Shown here one piece after another: positions 18,545 to 28,889 of a DNA stretch of 64,000 bases. The DNA is from Enterobacter sp. RHBSTW-00994 (lineage in GTDB: Bacteria > Pseudomonadota > Gammaproteobacteria > Enterobacterales > Enterobacteriaceae). The notes below the pieces were generated by a model. It was not told where the DNA came from. It did not search any database and saw only the letters and a program-made list of their open reading frames with translations. Positions within the stretch are counted from its first letter, which is position 1, and every line of letters starts with the position of its first letter. Made by a program: the position numbers and the translations under genes. The stretch is from NCBI RefSeq assembly GCF_013782625.1, contig NZ_CP056199.1, forward strand, positions 4,482,588-4,546,587, read 5' to 3'.

Positions 18545-19861
18545 TTAAGACTTCGTTGACTGCTCAAAACGGCGCAGCAGTTGATTACCGCGTTCAACAG
18601 CTGAATCCAGTGCTTGTTGTGGCGTTTTCTTACCGGTCCACACGCTTTCCAGCTCTTCATCAACGATGGTACGGATCTGTGGCATGTTGCCCAGACGCAG
18701 GCCTTTGGTGAACGGCAATGGTGGCTTGTTCAGCATCTGACGCGTCGCAATATCTGCACCTGGGTTCTTGTCATAGAATCCCTGCTGACGAGTCAGGTCG
18801 TAAGCGGCTTTGGTGATCGGCAGGTAGCCGGTTTTCTGATGCCACTCGGCCGCATTTTCAGGTTTTGCCAGGAAGTCCAGAAACTCGGCAACACCTTTAT
18901 ACGTCCCCTGATCTTTGCCCTGCATAACCCACAGACTCGCCCCACCAATGATGGCGTTTTGCGGCGCACCCTTCACATCCGCATCGTATGGCATCATGCC
19001 GACACCGTAGTTGAATTTGGCGTAATGACGGATATCAGCCAGTGAACCGGAGGACGCCGTAGTGATGGCACAGTCACCGTTGTAGAACTTCTCGGTCGAT
19101 TCATCTTTACGGCCGAAGTAGCTGAAATCGCCTTTCTTGTTCAGCTCTTCCAGCAACGCGATATGTTTCACCTGCTCTGGCTTATTGAACTCCAGAACCG
19201 CGTCTGTGCCGTCGAAGCCGTTATTTTTCGTTGCCACTGGCAGCCCATGCCAGGCACTGAAGTTTTCAATCTGGATCCAGCCCTGCCAGCCGCTCGCATA
19301 ACCGCACTTCATACCTGCCGCTTTCAGCTTCGCGGTGTACGCCGCCAGATCCTGCCAGGTTTTCGGTGGCTGCTCAGGATCTAAACCGGCTTTTTTGAAA
19401 GCATCTTTGTTGTAATAAAGCACAGGCGTTGAGCTGTTAAACGGCTGAGACAGCAAGTGGCCCGTTTTGGAATCGGTGTAGTAACCGGAAACGGTCGGTA
19501 CAAACTGGGATTCATCGAAGTTAATGCCCGCATCTTTGAACACTTCATAGACGGGCTTGATCGCTTTCGACGCCATCATGGTCGCCGTACCCACTTCATA
19601 AACCTGTAACAGTGCCGGCGCGTTACCGGTACGGAATGCCGCGATGCCCGCACTCAGGCTCTGCTCATAATTGCCTTTATACACCGGCACAATTTTGTAA
19701 TCCGGGTGGGTGTCGTTGAAACGCTGCGCCAGGGAGTCAACTTCCTTACCCAACTCCCCTTCCATGGAATGCCAGAATGGAATGGTAGTGACAGCCATTG
19801 CGTTCGTCGCAAAAGCCAGACTCAGTGCCAGACCCAAAGCTGTGTGTCGTAACGATGTCAT
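18545..19861 (-). CDS. ugpB: Periplasmic glycerol-3-phosphate-binding protein UgpB
   Basis: Solute-binding protein that captures sn-glycerol-3-phosphate and glycerophosphodiesters for UgpAEC. The ATG at 19861 gives 438 residues, the E. coli length; AGAG lies at normal distance, whereas the in-frame ATG at 19867 is too close. Signal peptide of 23 residues ending TNAMA, then [19 protein letters not shown]. It heads the operon. PhoB boxes lie 60-115 bases upstream, so it should respond to phosphate starvation. Confidence 0.97.
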   Translation of the reverse strand: MTSLRHTALGLALSLAFATNAMAVTTIPFWHSMEGELGKEVDSLAQRFNDTHPDYKIVPVYKGNYEQSLSAGIAAFRTGNAPALLQVYEVGTATMMASKAIKPVYEVFKDAGINFDESQFVPTVSGYYTDSKTGHLLSQPFNSSTPVLYYNKDAFKKAGLDPEQPPKTWQDLAAYTAKLKAAGMKCGYASGWQGWIQIENFSAWHGLPVATKNNGFDGTDAVLEFNKPEQVKHIALLEELNKKGDFSYFGRKDESTEKFYNGDCAITTASSGSLADIRHYAKFNYGVGMMPYDADVKGAPQNAIIGGASLWVMQGKDQGTYKGVAEFLDFLAKPENAAEWHQKTGYLPITKAAYDLTRQQGFYDKNPGADIATRQMLNKPPLPFTKGLRLGNMPQIRTIVDEELESVWTGKKTPQQALDSAVERGNQLLRRFEQSTKS

Positions 19862-19920
19862 TGTCATCTCTCTTATTGTGCCGGATGCGCGATATCACGC
19901 GTTTTATGCTCGCGAGGTAA

Positions 19921-19974
19921 CATGACATGCTCGAATGACAGAAAAATAACTGTTTATTTACAGAATGATGACAG
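19921..19974 (-). promoter_or_regulatory. PhoB binding region upstream of ugpB
   Basis: On the minus strand, CTGTCAT (19974-19968) is followed 10-11 bases on by CTGTAAA (19964-19958), then another CTGTCAT (19941-19935) and ATGTCAT (19928-19922). This is the direct-repeat pattern of Pho boxes. The arrangement closely resembles the E. coli ugpB promoter, which PhoB activates under phosphate limitation. Confidence 0.75.
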
Positions 19975-20050
19975 GAAGGCGTCAGAGGGATGGTGGAATG
20001 GTGAAGGAAATGTGGCGGCAACATCAACGTCACCGCCAGGAAATATATAT

Positions 20051-20320
20051 TTAGTGCTTGTCCTTACCCCAGGCATATATCGCGCGCTTCTCTCGCCGCT
20101 CGCGCTCAGCCTGAATGAGTGATTTCCCGGAATCTAATACCGGACAATCTGGGCCACTTTCCACCTCGCAAGGGACAGTACGCAGAGGTTGCCCCGTCTG
20201 CAACTTTTCCTGCCAGATGGTTGGGTCACGGGGATCTCTTTTTTCCGATGACGCGGCCTGAAAGCACACGGCCACCAGCAAGCTCATACCCACAAAACAA
20301 ATAGCGCCCAAACGAGTCAT
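20051..20320 (-). CDS. Small secreted protein of unknown function
   Basis: Not recognised. The ATG at 20320 gives 89 residues, with AGGGGG a few bases upstream. An N-terminal hydrophobic segment (MTRLGAICFVGMSLLVAVCF) looks like a signal peptide. Cys19 is in a poor lipobox (LVAVC), so lipid anchoring is doubtful. The mature part is hydrophilic with a C-E-V-E-S-G-P-D-C pair that could form a disulphide, and a basic helix ERERREKRA near the end. It lies between livF and ugpB on the same strand as both, 88 bases after livF, with a hairpin in that gap. K-12 has no gene here as far as recalled. Confidence 0.6.
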   Translation of the reverse strand: MTRLGAICFVGMSLLVAVCFQAASSEKRDPRDPTIWQEKLQTGQPLRTVPCEVESGPDCPVLDSGKSLIQAERERREKRAIYAWGKDKH

Positions 20321-20382
20321 CCCTGCCCCCTGGTTACAACAAATAATATGAGCCACCGCAGTGATTGCCGACAGAACAGCAT

Positions 20383-20401
20383 AGGCTGGCTCCGCCAGCC
20401 T
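20383..20401 (-). terminator. Hairpin after livF
   Basis: An 8-bp perfect stem AGGCTGGC/GCCAGCCT with a 3-base loop just past the livF stop. There is no T run on the minus strand, so it may be an attenuating or mRNA-stabilising stem rather than a strong terminator. Confidence 0.4.
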
Positions 20402-20408
20402 GCCCTGT

Positions 20409-21122
20409 TTAGCCCCCGAGGTACGCGCTACGCACCGCTTCGTTCGCCAGCAGTGCATCACCGGTATCGGATAGCACCACGTGACCGTTTTCCAGCACGT
20501 AGCCGCGGTCAGCCAGTTTCAGCGCCTGGTTGGCGTTTTGCTCAACCAGGAAGATGGTCATCCCCTCTTTACGCAGTTGTTCAATGGTGTCGAAGATCTG
20601 CTGGATGATGATCGGCGCAAGGCCCAGTGACGGTTCATCAAGTAACAGCAGACGCGGCTGGCTCATCAGCGCACGCCCAATCGCCAGCATCTGCTGCTCA
20701 CCACCCGACATCGTACCCGCACGCTGAATACGACGTTCAAACAGACGCGGGAAAAGCTCATACACGCGTTTAATACGGTCCTGATACTGGTCGCGGTCGG
20801 CAAAGAAGCCGCCCATCGCCAGGTTCTCTTCTACCGTCATGCGGGAAAACACGCGACGTCCTTCCGGGACAATCGCCACCGCTTCACGCATGATTTTGGC
20901 CGTCTGCCAGTCGGTAATGTCTTTACCATCGAATACTATCCGGCCGCTGGTTGCACGCGGGTCGCCGCATAATGTGCCCAGCAGCGTGGTTTTGCCCGCA
21001 CCGTTAGCACCAATCAGAGTAACGATTTCGCCCTGATTGATATGCAGACTCACGTCATGCAGTGCCTGGATCTTGCCGTAGTGGGCACTTACCTTATCAA
21101 ACGTTAACATCGCTTTTTCCAT
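20409..21122 (-). CDS. livF: Branched-chain amino-acid ABC ATPase LivF
   Basis: One of two ATPases of the LIV-I/LS leucine, isoleucine and valine importer. The ATG at 21122 (MEKAMLTFDKVSAHYGKIQA) gives 237 residues as in E. coli, one base after the livG stop; an upstream in-frame start at 21146 would run into livG. Walker A GANGAGKTT, signature MSGGEQQMLAIGRAL, Walker B LLLLDEPSLGL. Last gene of livKHMGF. Confidence 0.97.
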   Translation of the reverse strand: MEKAMLTFDKVSAHYGKIQALHDVSLHINQGEIVTLIGANGAGKTTLLGTLCGDPRATSGRIVFDGKDITDWQTAKIMREAVAIVPEGRRVFSRMTVEENLAMGGFFADRDQYQDRIKRVYELFPRLFERRIQRAGTMSGGEQQMLAIGRALMSQPRLLLLDEPSLGLAPIIIQQIFDTIEQLRKEGMTIFLVEQNANQALKLADRGYVLENGHVVLSDTGDALLANEAVRSAYLGG

Positions 21123-21123
21123 C

Positions 21124-21891
21124 TTATGCCTCACCAAGGTAAGCACGGATCACATCCGGGTTGTTGCGGATCTCTTCCGGCGTTCCGCTCGCCAACGGCG
21201 TCCCCTGGTTCACCACATAGATACGGTCCGAAATGCCCATCACCAGCTTCATGTCGTGCTCAATGAGCAGAATAGTGGTGTCGTGATGACTACGCAGTTC
21301 AGCAATCAGCTCGTCCAGCTCTTTTGTCTCTTTCGGGTTAAGCCCCGCCGCAGGTTCATCCAGCATCAGAATTTCTGGCTGCGTCACCATGCAACGGATA
21401 ATCTCCAGACGACGCTGGTCACCATACGCCAGGTTACTTGCCTGGCGGTTGGCATGCGGCAACAGGCCGATACGATCAAGCCAGGTGGCAGCACGATCCA
21501 ACGCTTCGCTCTGCGCGCGACGGAATGACGGGGTTTTTAACAGACCGGAGAACACGCCGGTTTTGAGCTGCTGGTGTTGCGCCACCAGCAGGTTTTCAAT
21601 CACCGTCATCTCACGGAACAGACGCACATGCTGGAAAGTACGTACCACACCCATCCGCGCAATCTGTTGACCCGGCAACCCTTCCAGGTGCTGGTCACGT
21701 AGCATAATCGTTCCGCCCGTCGGCTTATAGAAACCGGTCAGGCAGTTAAAGACCGTGGTTTTCCCCGCGCCGTTCGGGCCGATCAGGGAGACAATCTCTT
21801 TTTTATGCAGATCAAGAGAGACGTTGTTGACCGCCAGCAGGCCGCCAAAACGCATCATCAGGCCGTTAACGGATAATAATGGCTGACTCAT
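21124..21891 (-). CDS. livG: Branched-chain amino-acid ABC ATPase LivG
   Basis: Second ATPase of the LIV-I/LS importer, 255 residues. Walker A is [11 protein letters not shown], Walker [17 protein letters not shown]; the signature region reads [16 protein letters not shown], the degenerate form typical of LivG. ATGA overlap with livM upstream. It pairs with LivF under the LivH/LivM channel. Confidence 0.97.
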   Translation of the reverse strand: MSQPLLSVNGLMMRFGGLLAVNNVSLDLHKKEIVSLIGPNGAGKTTVFNCLTGFYKPTGGTIMLRDQHLEGLPGQQIARMGVVRTFQHVRLFREMTVIENLLVAQHQQLKTGVFSGLLKTPSFRRAQSEALDRAATWLDRIGLLPHANRQASNLAYGDQRRLEIIRCMVTQPEILMLDEPAAGLNPKETKELDELIAELRSHHDTTILLIEHDMKLVMGISDRIYVVNQGTPLASGTPEEIRNNPDVIRAYLGEA

Positions 21892-23165
21892 GCCTGCTCT
21901 CCTTTCGCTTGCCCGTTTTTCAGCTTCAGCTGTGGACGGGTCATCGGCAGCAAGCCCTGCGGACGCCAGATCATCATCAGCACCATCAAACCACCCAGCA
22001 TCAACATGCTGTATTCGTTAAAGTCACGCATCAGTTCACGCGACACCACCAGCAAGATGGCAGCGAGGATAACGGCAAACTGCGAGCCCATTCCGCCGAG
22101 CACCACAATCGCCAGTACAAAGGCCGATTCGGCAAAGGTGAAGGATTCCGGGCTGACAAAGCCCTGACGCGCGGCAAACAGCGTCCCGGCAAAACCGGCA
22201 AACGCGGCGCTGATGGTGAACGCAGTCAGCTTGATGCGGGTCGGGTTCAGACCCAGAGAACGACAGGCGATCTCATCTTCACGCAGTGCTTCCCACGCGC
22301 GGCCCAGCGGCATGCGCAGCAGACGGTTAATCACAAACAGCGTAATCACCACCAGCAGCAGCGCCACCAGATAGAGCCATATCACACGGTCAGACGGATC
22401 GTACTTCACGCCAAAGAAGTTGCTAAAGGTATCCCAGCCACCTTCACGCGCAGAACGGCTGAACTCCAGACCAAAGAAGGTCGGTTTCGGGATCTGGCTG
22501 ATACCATTCGGGCCACCGGTCACTTCGGTGTTGTTGAGCAGCAAAATACGGACGATTTCACCGAAGCCTAAGGTCACAATCGCCAGATAGTCACCGCGCA
22601 GACGCAATACCGGGAAGCCGAGCAGGAAGCCTGCCGCAGCAGAAACCAGCCCCGCCAGCGGCAGGCACGTCCAGAAACCAAGACCGTAATAGTGGTTCAG
22701 CAACGCGAAAGTGTAGGCTCCGATGGCGTAAAAGCCGCCGTAGCCGAGCACCAGCAGACCGGACAGGCCTACCACCACGTTCAGACCCAGACCAAGAATC
22801 ACGTAGATCATGGTCAGGGTGGCGATGTCTACCGTCCCGCGCGACACCACAAATGGCCAGGCAACCGCCGCCACCAACAGAGCAACGAGGAACAGCTTCT
22901 GCTTAACGGTGGAGCCATCAATCGCGGGCAGAACAAACTTCGGCCCTGAAACGTTTTTCAGCGTCTTCTGGAATACCGGACGCAAAAGCTGGAACAGGAA
23001 GACGACGGCAGTACCAATAAAGACCCACTGCCAGCGGATATCAGCGGCGGTATCCACCACCAGCTTTGTCCCATCAAGCTCTAACTGAACGCCCATAAAG
23101 ACGCCCGCCAGCACGAAGAACATGGCAGCAGAAAGCAGCGCCATTGCAAAATGCATCGGTTTCAT
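21888..23165 (-). CDS. livM: Branched-chain amino-acid permease LivM
   Basis: Inner-membrane permease subunit, 425 residues with about ten spans. It has a LivM-type N-terminal extension ([20 protein letters not shown]) before the conserved core [21 protein letters not shown]. The ATPase-docking loop is in [19 protein letters not shown]. Start and stop overlap livH and livG by 4 nt each. Confidence 0.97.
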   Translation of the reverse strand: MKPMHFAMALLSAAMFFVLAGVFMGVQLELDGTKLVVDTAADIRWQWVFIGTAVVFLFQLLRPVFQKTLKNVSGPKFVLPAIDGSTVKQKLFLVALLVAAVAWPFVVSRGTVDIATLTMIYVILGLGLNVVVGLSGLLVLGYGGFYAIGAYTFALLNHYYGLGFWTCLPLAGLVSAAAGFLLGFPVLRLRGDYLAIVTLGFGEIVRILLLNNTEVTGGPNGISQIPKPTFFGLEFSRSAREGGWDTFSNFFGVKYDPSDRVIWLYLVALLLVVITLFVINRLLRMPLGRAWEALREDEIACRSLGLNPTRIKLTAFTISAAFAGFAGTLFAARQGFVSPESFTFAESAFVLAIVVLGGMGSQFAVILAAILLVVSRELMRDFNEYSMLMLGGLMVLMMIWRPQGLLPMTRPQLKLKNGQAKGEQA

Positions 23166-24088
23166 ACTTTCTCTACCTCCGGACGACCCAGAATACCGGT
23201 AGGCATTACCAGCAGAACCAGAATCAGCAGGGCGAACGACACCACATCTTTATATTCGGTACTCAGATATGCCGAGGAGAGCGCTTCCGCCACGCCCAGA
23301 ATCAGGCCGCCAATCATTGCCCCTGGAATGCTGCCGATGCCACCCAGAACCGCTGCGGTGAAGGCTTTCATCCCGGCCATAAAGCCGATGTACGGGTTGA
23401 TTACGCCATAGAACTGACCGAGCAGAACGCCAGCAACTGCCGCCATGGCAGCACCGATGACAAAGGTCAGCGCAATGACGCGGTCGGTATTAATCCCCAG
23501 CAGGCTTGCCATTTTGAGGTCTTCTGCACAGGCGCGGCAAGCGCGCCCCATACGGGAGTAGCGGATGAAAATGGTCAACGCCAGCATCGCCAGGAAGGTC
23601 ACAATCCAGATCACCAGCTGCATGGTGGTGATAGAGGCAGAGAAGTTTTCGCTCGCCCCCACAATCCACTGGCCGTTAAACAGGCTTGGCAGGGCGACGT
23701 CACGCGAGCCTTCCGTAAGGCTGACGTAGTTTTGCAGGAAAATGGACATCCCGATCGCGGAGATCAAGGCAATCAGACGTTTTGAGCTACGCACCGGGCG
23801 ATATGCGACACGCTCGATGCTCCAGCCGTAGGCACTGGCAATCACAATTGCCCCTACAAAACCGGCGGCCACCAGTAGCCAGCTACTGTCGATGCCCATC
23901 ATCATCAGTGCGGCGATGATCATAAAGGAGACATAGCTGCCGATCATATACACCTCGCCGTGGGCGAAGTTGATCATGCCGATAATGCCGTAAACCATCG
24001 TATAGCCGATGGCGATCAGCGCATAGGTGCTTCCCAGCGTTACGCCGTTAAACATCTGCTGCAAGAAATAGAGAAACTGCTCGGACAT
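23162..24088 (-). CDS. livH: Branched-chain amino-acid permease LivH
   Basis: Inner-membrane permease subunit that forms the channel with LivM, 308 residues and about eight spans ([20 protein letters not shown] at the start). The core segment [20 protein letters not shown] is typical. It lies 47 bases after livK and overlaps livM by 4 nt. Confidence 0.97.
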   Translation of the reverse strand: MSEQFLYFLQQMFNGVTLGSTYALIAIGYTMVYGIIGMINFAHGEVYMIGSYVSFMIIAALMMMGIDSSWLLVAAGFVGAIVIASAYGWSIERVAYRPVRSSKRLIALISAIGMSIFLQNYVSLTEGSRDVALPSLFNGQWIVGASENFSASITTMQLVIWIVTFLAMLALTIFIRYSRMGRACRACAEDLKMASLLGINTDRVIALTFVIGAAMAAVAGVLLGQFYGVINPYIGFMAGMKAFTAAVLGGIGSIPGAMIGGLILGVAEALSSAYLSTEYKDVVSFALLILVLLVMPTGILGRPEVEKV

Positions 24089-24135
24089 AAGGAAACCTTT
24101 TTATACCCGCCCGGTATCACCGGGCGGTGGGATAA

Positions 24136-25245
24136 TTATTTGGCGACCGAGGACGAACCATCGGCGTGCCACTTAAAGACACCAAACTCAAATCCCTTCA
24201 GATCGCCTTTCTCATCCCAGTTCAGCGGCCCAATCACGGTGTTCGCCCCGTGTGCTTTTAAATCTTTGACTAAATCCAGCGGCGCTTTGCTGCCGGTGCG
24301 ATCCATAGCGGTTGCCAGAGACTGCACTGCGGCATAGGTGATCCACACATATGGACCACTCGGATCTTTCTTCTGCGCCTTGAGCGCCTCTACGATAGTC
24401 TTATTCGCGGGATCCTGGTCATAGCGTTTTGGCATCGTGACCAGCATGCCTTCTGCTGCATCGCCCGCGATGTTTGACAAGGAGGCATTACCAACCCCTT
24501 CAGGCCCCATGAACTGGGTTTTCAGACCAGTAGCGCGCGCCTGGCGCAGCATCTGGCCCATTTCCGGGTAGTAACCACCGTAGTACACGAAGTCGATATT
24601 TTCTTTTTGCAGACGGGCAATCAGCGCGGAGAAATCTTTCTCACCTGCGGTAATACCGTCAAAGAAGACAATGTTCGCTCCGCCCTTTTTCAGGCTCTCC
24701 TGGACGGAGCGCGCCAGCCCTTCCCCGTACTGCTGTTTGTCATGAATGATGGCAATACGCTGCGGCTTCACGTTTTCGAGAATGTATTTGGCAGCGGTGG
24801 GTCCCTGAGAGGAGTCCAGCCCGGCGGTGCGCATGATGTGCTGATAGCCGCGCTGGGTCAGTTCCGGGTTCGTTGCACCTGGAGTGATCATCAGAATGCC
24901 TTCGTCTTCATAGATATCCGACGCGGGCTGTGTGGATGAAGAGCAAAGGTGGCCGATGACGTACTGGATGCCATCGTTAACGATTTTGTTGGCAACCGCG
25001 ACAGCTTGTTTTGGATCGCAGGCGTCGTCATATTCCACGCCAATTAGCTTGTCACCTTTGATACCGCCTTTGGCGTTGATGTCTTTGATCGCCTGACGCG
25101 CACCGTTGAACTCCATATCACCCCACTGGGCAACCGGACCGGACATCGCACCGACTACAGCAACTTTAATATCTTCCGCCATGGCCGCATGCGAAATCGA
25201 CAGTGCAACCATCCCCGCGATTAACGTCTTCGCGTTCCTTTTCAT
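24136..25245 (-). CDS. livK: Leucine-specific periplasmic binding protein LivK
   Basis: Binds L-leucine in the periplasm and hands it to LivHMGF. The ATG at 25245 ([19 protein letters not shown]) gives 369 residues, with GGGGA about 8 nt upstream. The signal peptide ends AAMA after residue 23. It matches E. coli LivK ([17 protein letters not shown]) better than LivJ. It heads livKHMGF. It is a close paralogue of LivJ at 26150, separated by panM. The upstream 424-base gap is AT-rich and holds the promoter; in E. coli this operon is repressed through Lrp in the presence of leucine, but no Lrp site could be defined here. Confidence 0.96.
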   Translation of the reverse strand: MKRNAKTLIAGMVALSISHAAMAEDIKVAVVGAMSGPVAQWGDMEFNGARQAIKDINAKGGIKGDKLIGVEYDDACDPKQAVAVANKIVNDGIQYVIGHLCSSSTQPASDIYEDEGILMITPGATNPELTQRGYQHIMRTAGLDSSQGPTAAKYILENVKPQRIAIIHDKQQYGEGLARSVQESLKKGGANIVFFDGITAGEKDFSALIARLQKENIDFVYYGGYYPEMGQMLRQARATGLKTQFMGPEGVGNASLSNIAGDAAEGMLVTMPKRYDQDPANKTIVEALKAQKKDPSGPYVWITYAAVQSLATAMDRTGSKAPLDLVKDLKAHGANTVIGPLNWDEKGDLKGFEFGVFKWHADGSSSVAK

Positions 25246-25669
25246 CTCTGAATCCCCACTCGTGATGTGATGTATATATTTTGTTTTATTATGGTTAAAA
25301 AGCATTCTGTACTTTTAATGAACAACGCTATTTTTACCAGTGCCTTTAATGGTTTAGCGCAGTTTTTTGTCAAAAACCAGACTAAAATCTCTATTTTTCA
25401 GGCTATTAAGCAAAGATAATATTCTGAAATCTTACAGAGATAAACAAATAAAAGTAGGTTTTGCAGCATAAAATAACGGTACAAAGCGCCGAATAAATCA
25501 CTACCATTTAGGTTAAAATCCTGCTTATTTTTCGATCCATATGTTTTCGAACTGCGCATTGAGTCGTCAAAAAACTAATCACCTGGTAAATGGGTATAAA
25601 AAGAGAAAGCCTCTGGCAGAATAAATTGAGTACACTGCCCATACTCTTTTTGATTTGGACAAGCAGCTA
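25246..25669. other. AT-rich divergent intergenic region livK/panM
   Basis: Gene-free stretch of 424 bases between the divergent livK and panM starts. It is markedly AT-rich with several T tracts and A tracts (for example AAAAAGAGAAAG near 25600), which fits a regulatory region bound by global factors such as Lrp. No defined operator, sRNA or ORF with a ribosome site was recognised. Confidence 0.5.
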
Positions 25670-26053
25670 ATGAAACTGACCATCATCCGTCTGGTGACCT
25701 TTAGCGACCAGGATCATATCGACCTGGGCAAAATCTGGCCGGAATACTCCCCTTCGTCGCTGATCGTCGACGACACGCACCGAATTTATGCCGCACGCTT
25801 TAACGAGCGTCTGCTCGCTGCCGTTCGCGTGACGCTGAGCGGTACGCAAGGGGCGCTTGACTCACTGCGTGTGCGTGACGTGACCCGCCGTCGCGGTGTG
25901 GGGCAATATTTGATTGAAGAGGTGATCCGCGAAAATCCGAGCGTAAGTGCCTGGTGGATGGCCGACGTAGGCGTGGAAGATTGTGATGTGATGGCGGCGT
26001 TTATGCAGGCGTTAGGATTTACGGCGCTGGAGAATGGCTGGGAAAAGCATTAG
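25670..26053 (+). CDS. panM: PanD maturation factor PanM (PanZ)
   Basis: GNAT-fold protein that, bound to CoA or acetyl-CoA, triggers self-cleavage of the aspartate decarboxylase PanD zymogen, linking beta-alanine supply to CoA level. The ATG at 25670 (MKLTIIRLVTFSDQDHIDL) gives 127 residues, the E. coli length; the TTG at 25655 is an unneeded extension. The acetyl-CoA loop is RRRGVGQYLIEEV. Not an active acetyltransferase in E. coli. It sits between livK and livJ, divergent from livK. Confidence 0.94.
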   Translation: MKLTIIRLVTFSDQDHIDLGKIWPEYSPSSLIVDDTHRIYAARFNERLLAAVRVTLSGTQGALDSLRVRDVTRRRGVGQYLIEEVIRENPSVSAWWMADVGVEDCDVMAAFMQALGFTALENGWEKH

Positions 26054-26087
26054 GGTTGATTTGTGCGGCCTGATGCCCTCACCCCGC

Positions 26088-26108
26088 CCCTCTCCCACGG
26101 GGAGAGGG
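26088..26108. repeat. Short GC-rich palindrome after panM
   Basis: A CCCTCTCCC / GGGAGAGGG stem with a 3-base loop. The preceding GCGGCCTGATG also precedes the matching palindrome at 34202, so both belong to one dispersed extragenic repeat type. Confidence 0.6.
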
Positions 26109-26119
26109 TGCAAACACTA

Positions 26120-26145
26120 AAATGGCAACCTTACGGTTGCCATTT
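26120..26145. terminator. Bidirectional terminator between panM and livJ
   Basis: A perfect 11-bp stem AAATGGCAACC/GGTTGCCATTT with loop TTAC lies between the converging panM and livJ stops. It is flanked by A/T-rich ends on both sides, so it can act on either transcript. Confidence 0.8.
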
Positions 26146-26149
26146 GTGT

Positions 26150-27250
26150 TTATTTGGCGTCGGTCGCCGTACCGTTAGCGTGCCAGTCAAACACACCGAA
26201 CTCGAAGCCTTTCAGATCGCCCTTCTCATCCCAGGACAACGGCCCCATAACGGTTTCAACAGAGTTCGCCTTCAGGTATTTAGCGATTTCAGCCGGATCG
26301 GCTGACTGATTCAGACCTGCTTGCAGAGACTGCAGCGCAGCATAAGTGGTCCACACGAATGCACCGCTTGGATCCTGTTTCTTCGCCTTGATGGCATCTA
26401 CGATAGGTTTGTTCGCAGGAACCTGGTCGTAGTTCTTAGGCTTGGTGACCAGCAGGCCTTCAGCAGATTCACCGGCAATATTAGACAAGGAGACGTTCGC
26501 AACACCTTCTGGCCCCATGAACTGGGTTTTCAGACCGGCTGCACGCGCCTGGCGCAGGATCTGACCCATTTCAGGGTGGTAGCCACCGTAGTAAACGAAA
26601 TCGATATTCTCTTTCTTCAGACGAGCAACCAGCGTGGAGAAGTCTTTCTCACCAGCAGTGATACCGTCAAAGAACACCACGTCAGCATTGGCTTTTTTGA
26701 GGTTGTCCTGTACGGAACGTGCCAGCCCTTCACCATACTGCTGTTTATCGTGAATGATGGCGATGCGTTTCGGTTTCACTTTTTCGACGATGTATTTGGC
26801 TGCCGTTGGGCCCTGGTCAGAGTCCAGGCCTGTCGTACGCAGGATCAATTTATAGCCGCGCGCCGTCAGCTCTGGTGCAGTTGCTGCCGGGGTGATCATC
26901 AGAATGCCTTCGTCTTCGTAGATGTCAGACGCTGGCTGAGTGGACGAGGAACACAGGTGACCGATAACGTATTTGATCCCGTCATTGACCACTTTGTTCG
27001 CCACGGCGACTGCTTGTTTAGGGTCACAGGCATCATCATATTTTACGATCTGCAGTTTTTCGCCCTTGATCCCGCCCTTGGCATTAATATCTGCAACCGC
27101 TTGTTCTGCGCCAGTGAACTCCTGATCGCCATACTGTGCTACCGGACCAGACATTGCCCCAACAACAGCCACTTTGATATCGGCCTGAGCCATGGTGCTG
27201 AATGCCAACGCGATACATCCTGCCAGTAACGCTTTACCCTTCATATTCAT
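26150..27250 (-). CDS. livJ: Leu/Ile/Val periplasmic binding protein LivJ
   Basis: Binds leucine, isoleucine and valine for the LivHMGF channel. The ATG at 27250 ([19 protein letters not shown]) gives 366 residues, with GGGGA 8 nt upstream. The open frame continues 70 codons upstream, but without family similarity. The signal peptide ends at residue 23 (MAQA), then [20 protein letters not shown]. About three quarters identical to LivK by eye. Monocistronic with its own terminator, as in E. coli. Confidence 0.96.
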   Translation of the reverse strand: MNMKGKALLAGCIALAFSTMAQADIKVAVVGAMSGPVAQYGDQEFTGAEQAVADINAKGGIKGEKLQIVKYDDACDPKQAVAVANKVVNDGIKYVIGHLCSSSTQPASDIYEDEGILMITPAATAPELTARGYKLILRTTGLDSDQGPTAAKYIVEKVKPKRIAIIHDKQQYGEGLARSVQDNLKKANADVVFFDGITAGEKDFSTLVARLKKENIDFVYYGGYHPEMGQILRQARAAGLKTQFMGPEGVANVSLSNIAGESAEGLLVTKPKNYDQVPANKPIVDAIKAKKQDPSGAFVWTTYAALQSLQAGLNQSADPAEIAKYLKANSVETVMGPLSWDEKGDLKGFEFGVFDWHANGTATDAK

Positions 27251-27479
27251 CCTGAGAATCCCCATTGTGATGGTTTTTGCAATTGTTGTGATGTTGTTGT
27301 GCAGTATATTATTTTTCTTATAGGTATAAGAAAAGCATATGATAGTTATGTTTTGGCGTGCCACCCGGACAAAAGCAGCATACTCTGCTAAAACATACCC
27401 CATTTTTATGAATTTGGAATAGCTAATTTGAAATGTATCTATGGTAAGCCCGGCATGCATTCGATACCGGGCAATGGCT

Positions 27480-28745
27480 TTAACGTGTCAGCACTGACGA
27501 GATAATATCCAGCGCTTTACGGAACTGAACTTCGGGGATAGTGAGCGGATAAAGGAAGCGAATGACGTTGCCATACACGCCACAACTCAGCAGTAGTAAC
27601 CCTTCCTGGAGCGCACGCTCCTGCACCTGACGGGTAAACTCCGGCGAAGGTAGTCCGGTTTGCGGATCGTTAAACTCCACCGCCACCATTGAGCCTTGCG
27701 CGCGAATATCCGCAATATAAGGGCAGCCCGCTTTCGCTTTACTGAGCACTTCGACCAGGTCGTGGCCGAGATGGGCTGCGCGGTGACACAGATCTTCTTC
27801 GTCGATCACTTCCAGCACGGCAAGTGCGGCGGCAATCGCCAGCGGGTTACCTGCGTAGGTCCCGCCCAGTCCACCCGGGGCTGGGGCATCCATAACATCA
27901 GCACGCCCGGAAACGGCAGAAAGCGGCATGCCTCCTGCCAGACTTTTGGCCATGGTGATCAGGTCCGGTTTCACACTCTGGTGCTCCATCGAGAATAACT
28001 TACCGGTACGCGCAAAGCCGGTTTGAACTTCATCGGCGATCAGTAATATTCCGTAGGTGTCGCACACGGTGCGCAGACCCTGCATGAAATCGGCAGGCGC
28101 GATGTTGAATCCGCCTTCACCTTGTACTGGCTCAAGAATGATGGCGGCAACCTGATCCGGGGCGATGTCGGCCTTAAAAATGCGATCCAGGCTTTTGAGC
28201 GCCTCGCGGGTACTGATGCCGTGCAGGTCATTAGGATATTGCGCGTGATACACCGAGCCTGGGAAAGGGCCGAAGCCAATTTTGTACGGCGCAACTTTAC
28301 CGGTAAGTGCCATGGTCATGAAGGTACGACCGTGAAAAGCACCACCGAAGGTAATTAATCCAGGACGTTTAGTGTATGCGCGCGCAATCTTCACCGCGTT
28401 CTCGACCGCTTCTGCGCCAGTGGAGAAGAAGGCGGTTTTGGCCGGGCCTTCAATCGGTACGCGAGCGTTGATACGTTCCGCCAGCGCCACATAGCCTTCA
28501 TATGGCACAATCTGATAGGCCGTATGCGTAAAGGCATGCAGCTGTTTTTCAATAGCGGCGATAACCTTCGGGTGGCGGTGTCCGGTGTTCAGCACTGCGA
28601 TCCCGGCAGCAAAGTCGATCACTTCGTTGCCTTCCACATCCCACACCGTGGCATTCTCTGCTTTATCAGCATAGAAATTACACATCACGCCGATACCGCG
28701 CGGCGTCGCCTGTAGACGCCGTTCATTCAACTCGTTGTTTTTCAC
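27480..28745 (-). CDS. Class III aminotransferase, PuuE-type (4-aminobutyrate transaminase)
   Basis: PLP enzyme predicted to move the amino group of 4-aminobutyrate (or a related omega-amino acid) to 2-oxoglutarate. The GTG at 28745 ([19 protein letters not shown]) gives 421 residues, exactly E. coli PuuE length, with AGGGGG just upstream; a GTG at 28769 is less likely. PLP-binding features: [44 protein letters not shown] and the Schiff-base Lys in [11 protein letters not shown]. It resembles PuuE ([22 protein letters not shown]) more than GabT. K-12 has no gene between livJ and rpoH, so this is an addition here. No partner genes for GABA use lie nearby. Confidence 0.88.
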   Translation of the reverse strand: MKNNELNERRLQATPRGIGVMCNFYADKAENATVWDVEGNEVIDFAAGIAVLNTGHRHPKVIAAIEKQLHAFTHTAYQIVPYEGYVALAERINARVPIEGPAKTAFFSTGAEAVENAVKIARAYTKRPGLITFGGAFHGRTFMTMALTGKVAPYKIGFGPFPGSVYHAQYPNDLHGISTREALKSLDRIFKADIAPDQVAAIILEPVQGEGGFNIAPADFMQGLRTVCDTYGILLIADEVQTGFARTGKLFSMEHQSVKPDLITMAKSLAGGMPLSAVSGRADVMDAPAPGGLGGTYAGNPLAIAAALAVLEVIDEEDLCHRAAHLGHDLVEVLSKAKAGCPYIADIRAQGSMVAVEFNDPQTGLPSPEFTRQVQERALQEGLLLLSCGVYGNVIRFLYPLTIPEVQFRKALDIISSVLTR

Positions 28746-28833
28746 CCTGTCCCCCTGAGATTCCAGCACCCAAAATGCGAATAGCGCACCTGTAAGTGTT
28801 TGCCAGAGGGAGAGAATTCGCCAGAGCAGGCGC

Positions 28834-28868
28834 TAAAAAAACAAAACCCCCGAATTTGCATTCGAGGG
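28834..28868 (-). terminator. Intrinsic terminator of rpoH
   Basis: On the minus strand, CCCTCGAA/TTCGGGGG (one G-T pair) forms a stem extended by AA/TT, followed by TTTTGTTTTTTT. It lies 20 bases after the rpoH stop. Confidence 0.85.
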
Positions 28869-28889
28869 TTATCAGGTACTTCGTGAAAA

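Noticed and set aside
26321-27229. Plus-strand ORF of 302 residues
   Set aside because: Antisense to livJ, and a similar shadow occurs opposite livK; it reflects the codon pattern of the binding protein.
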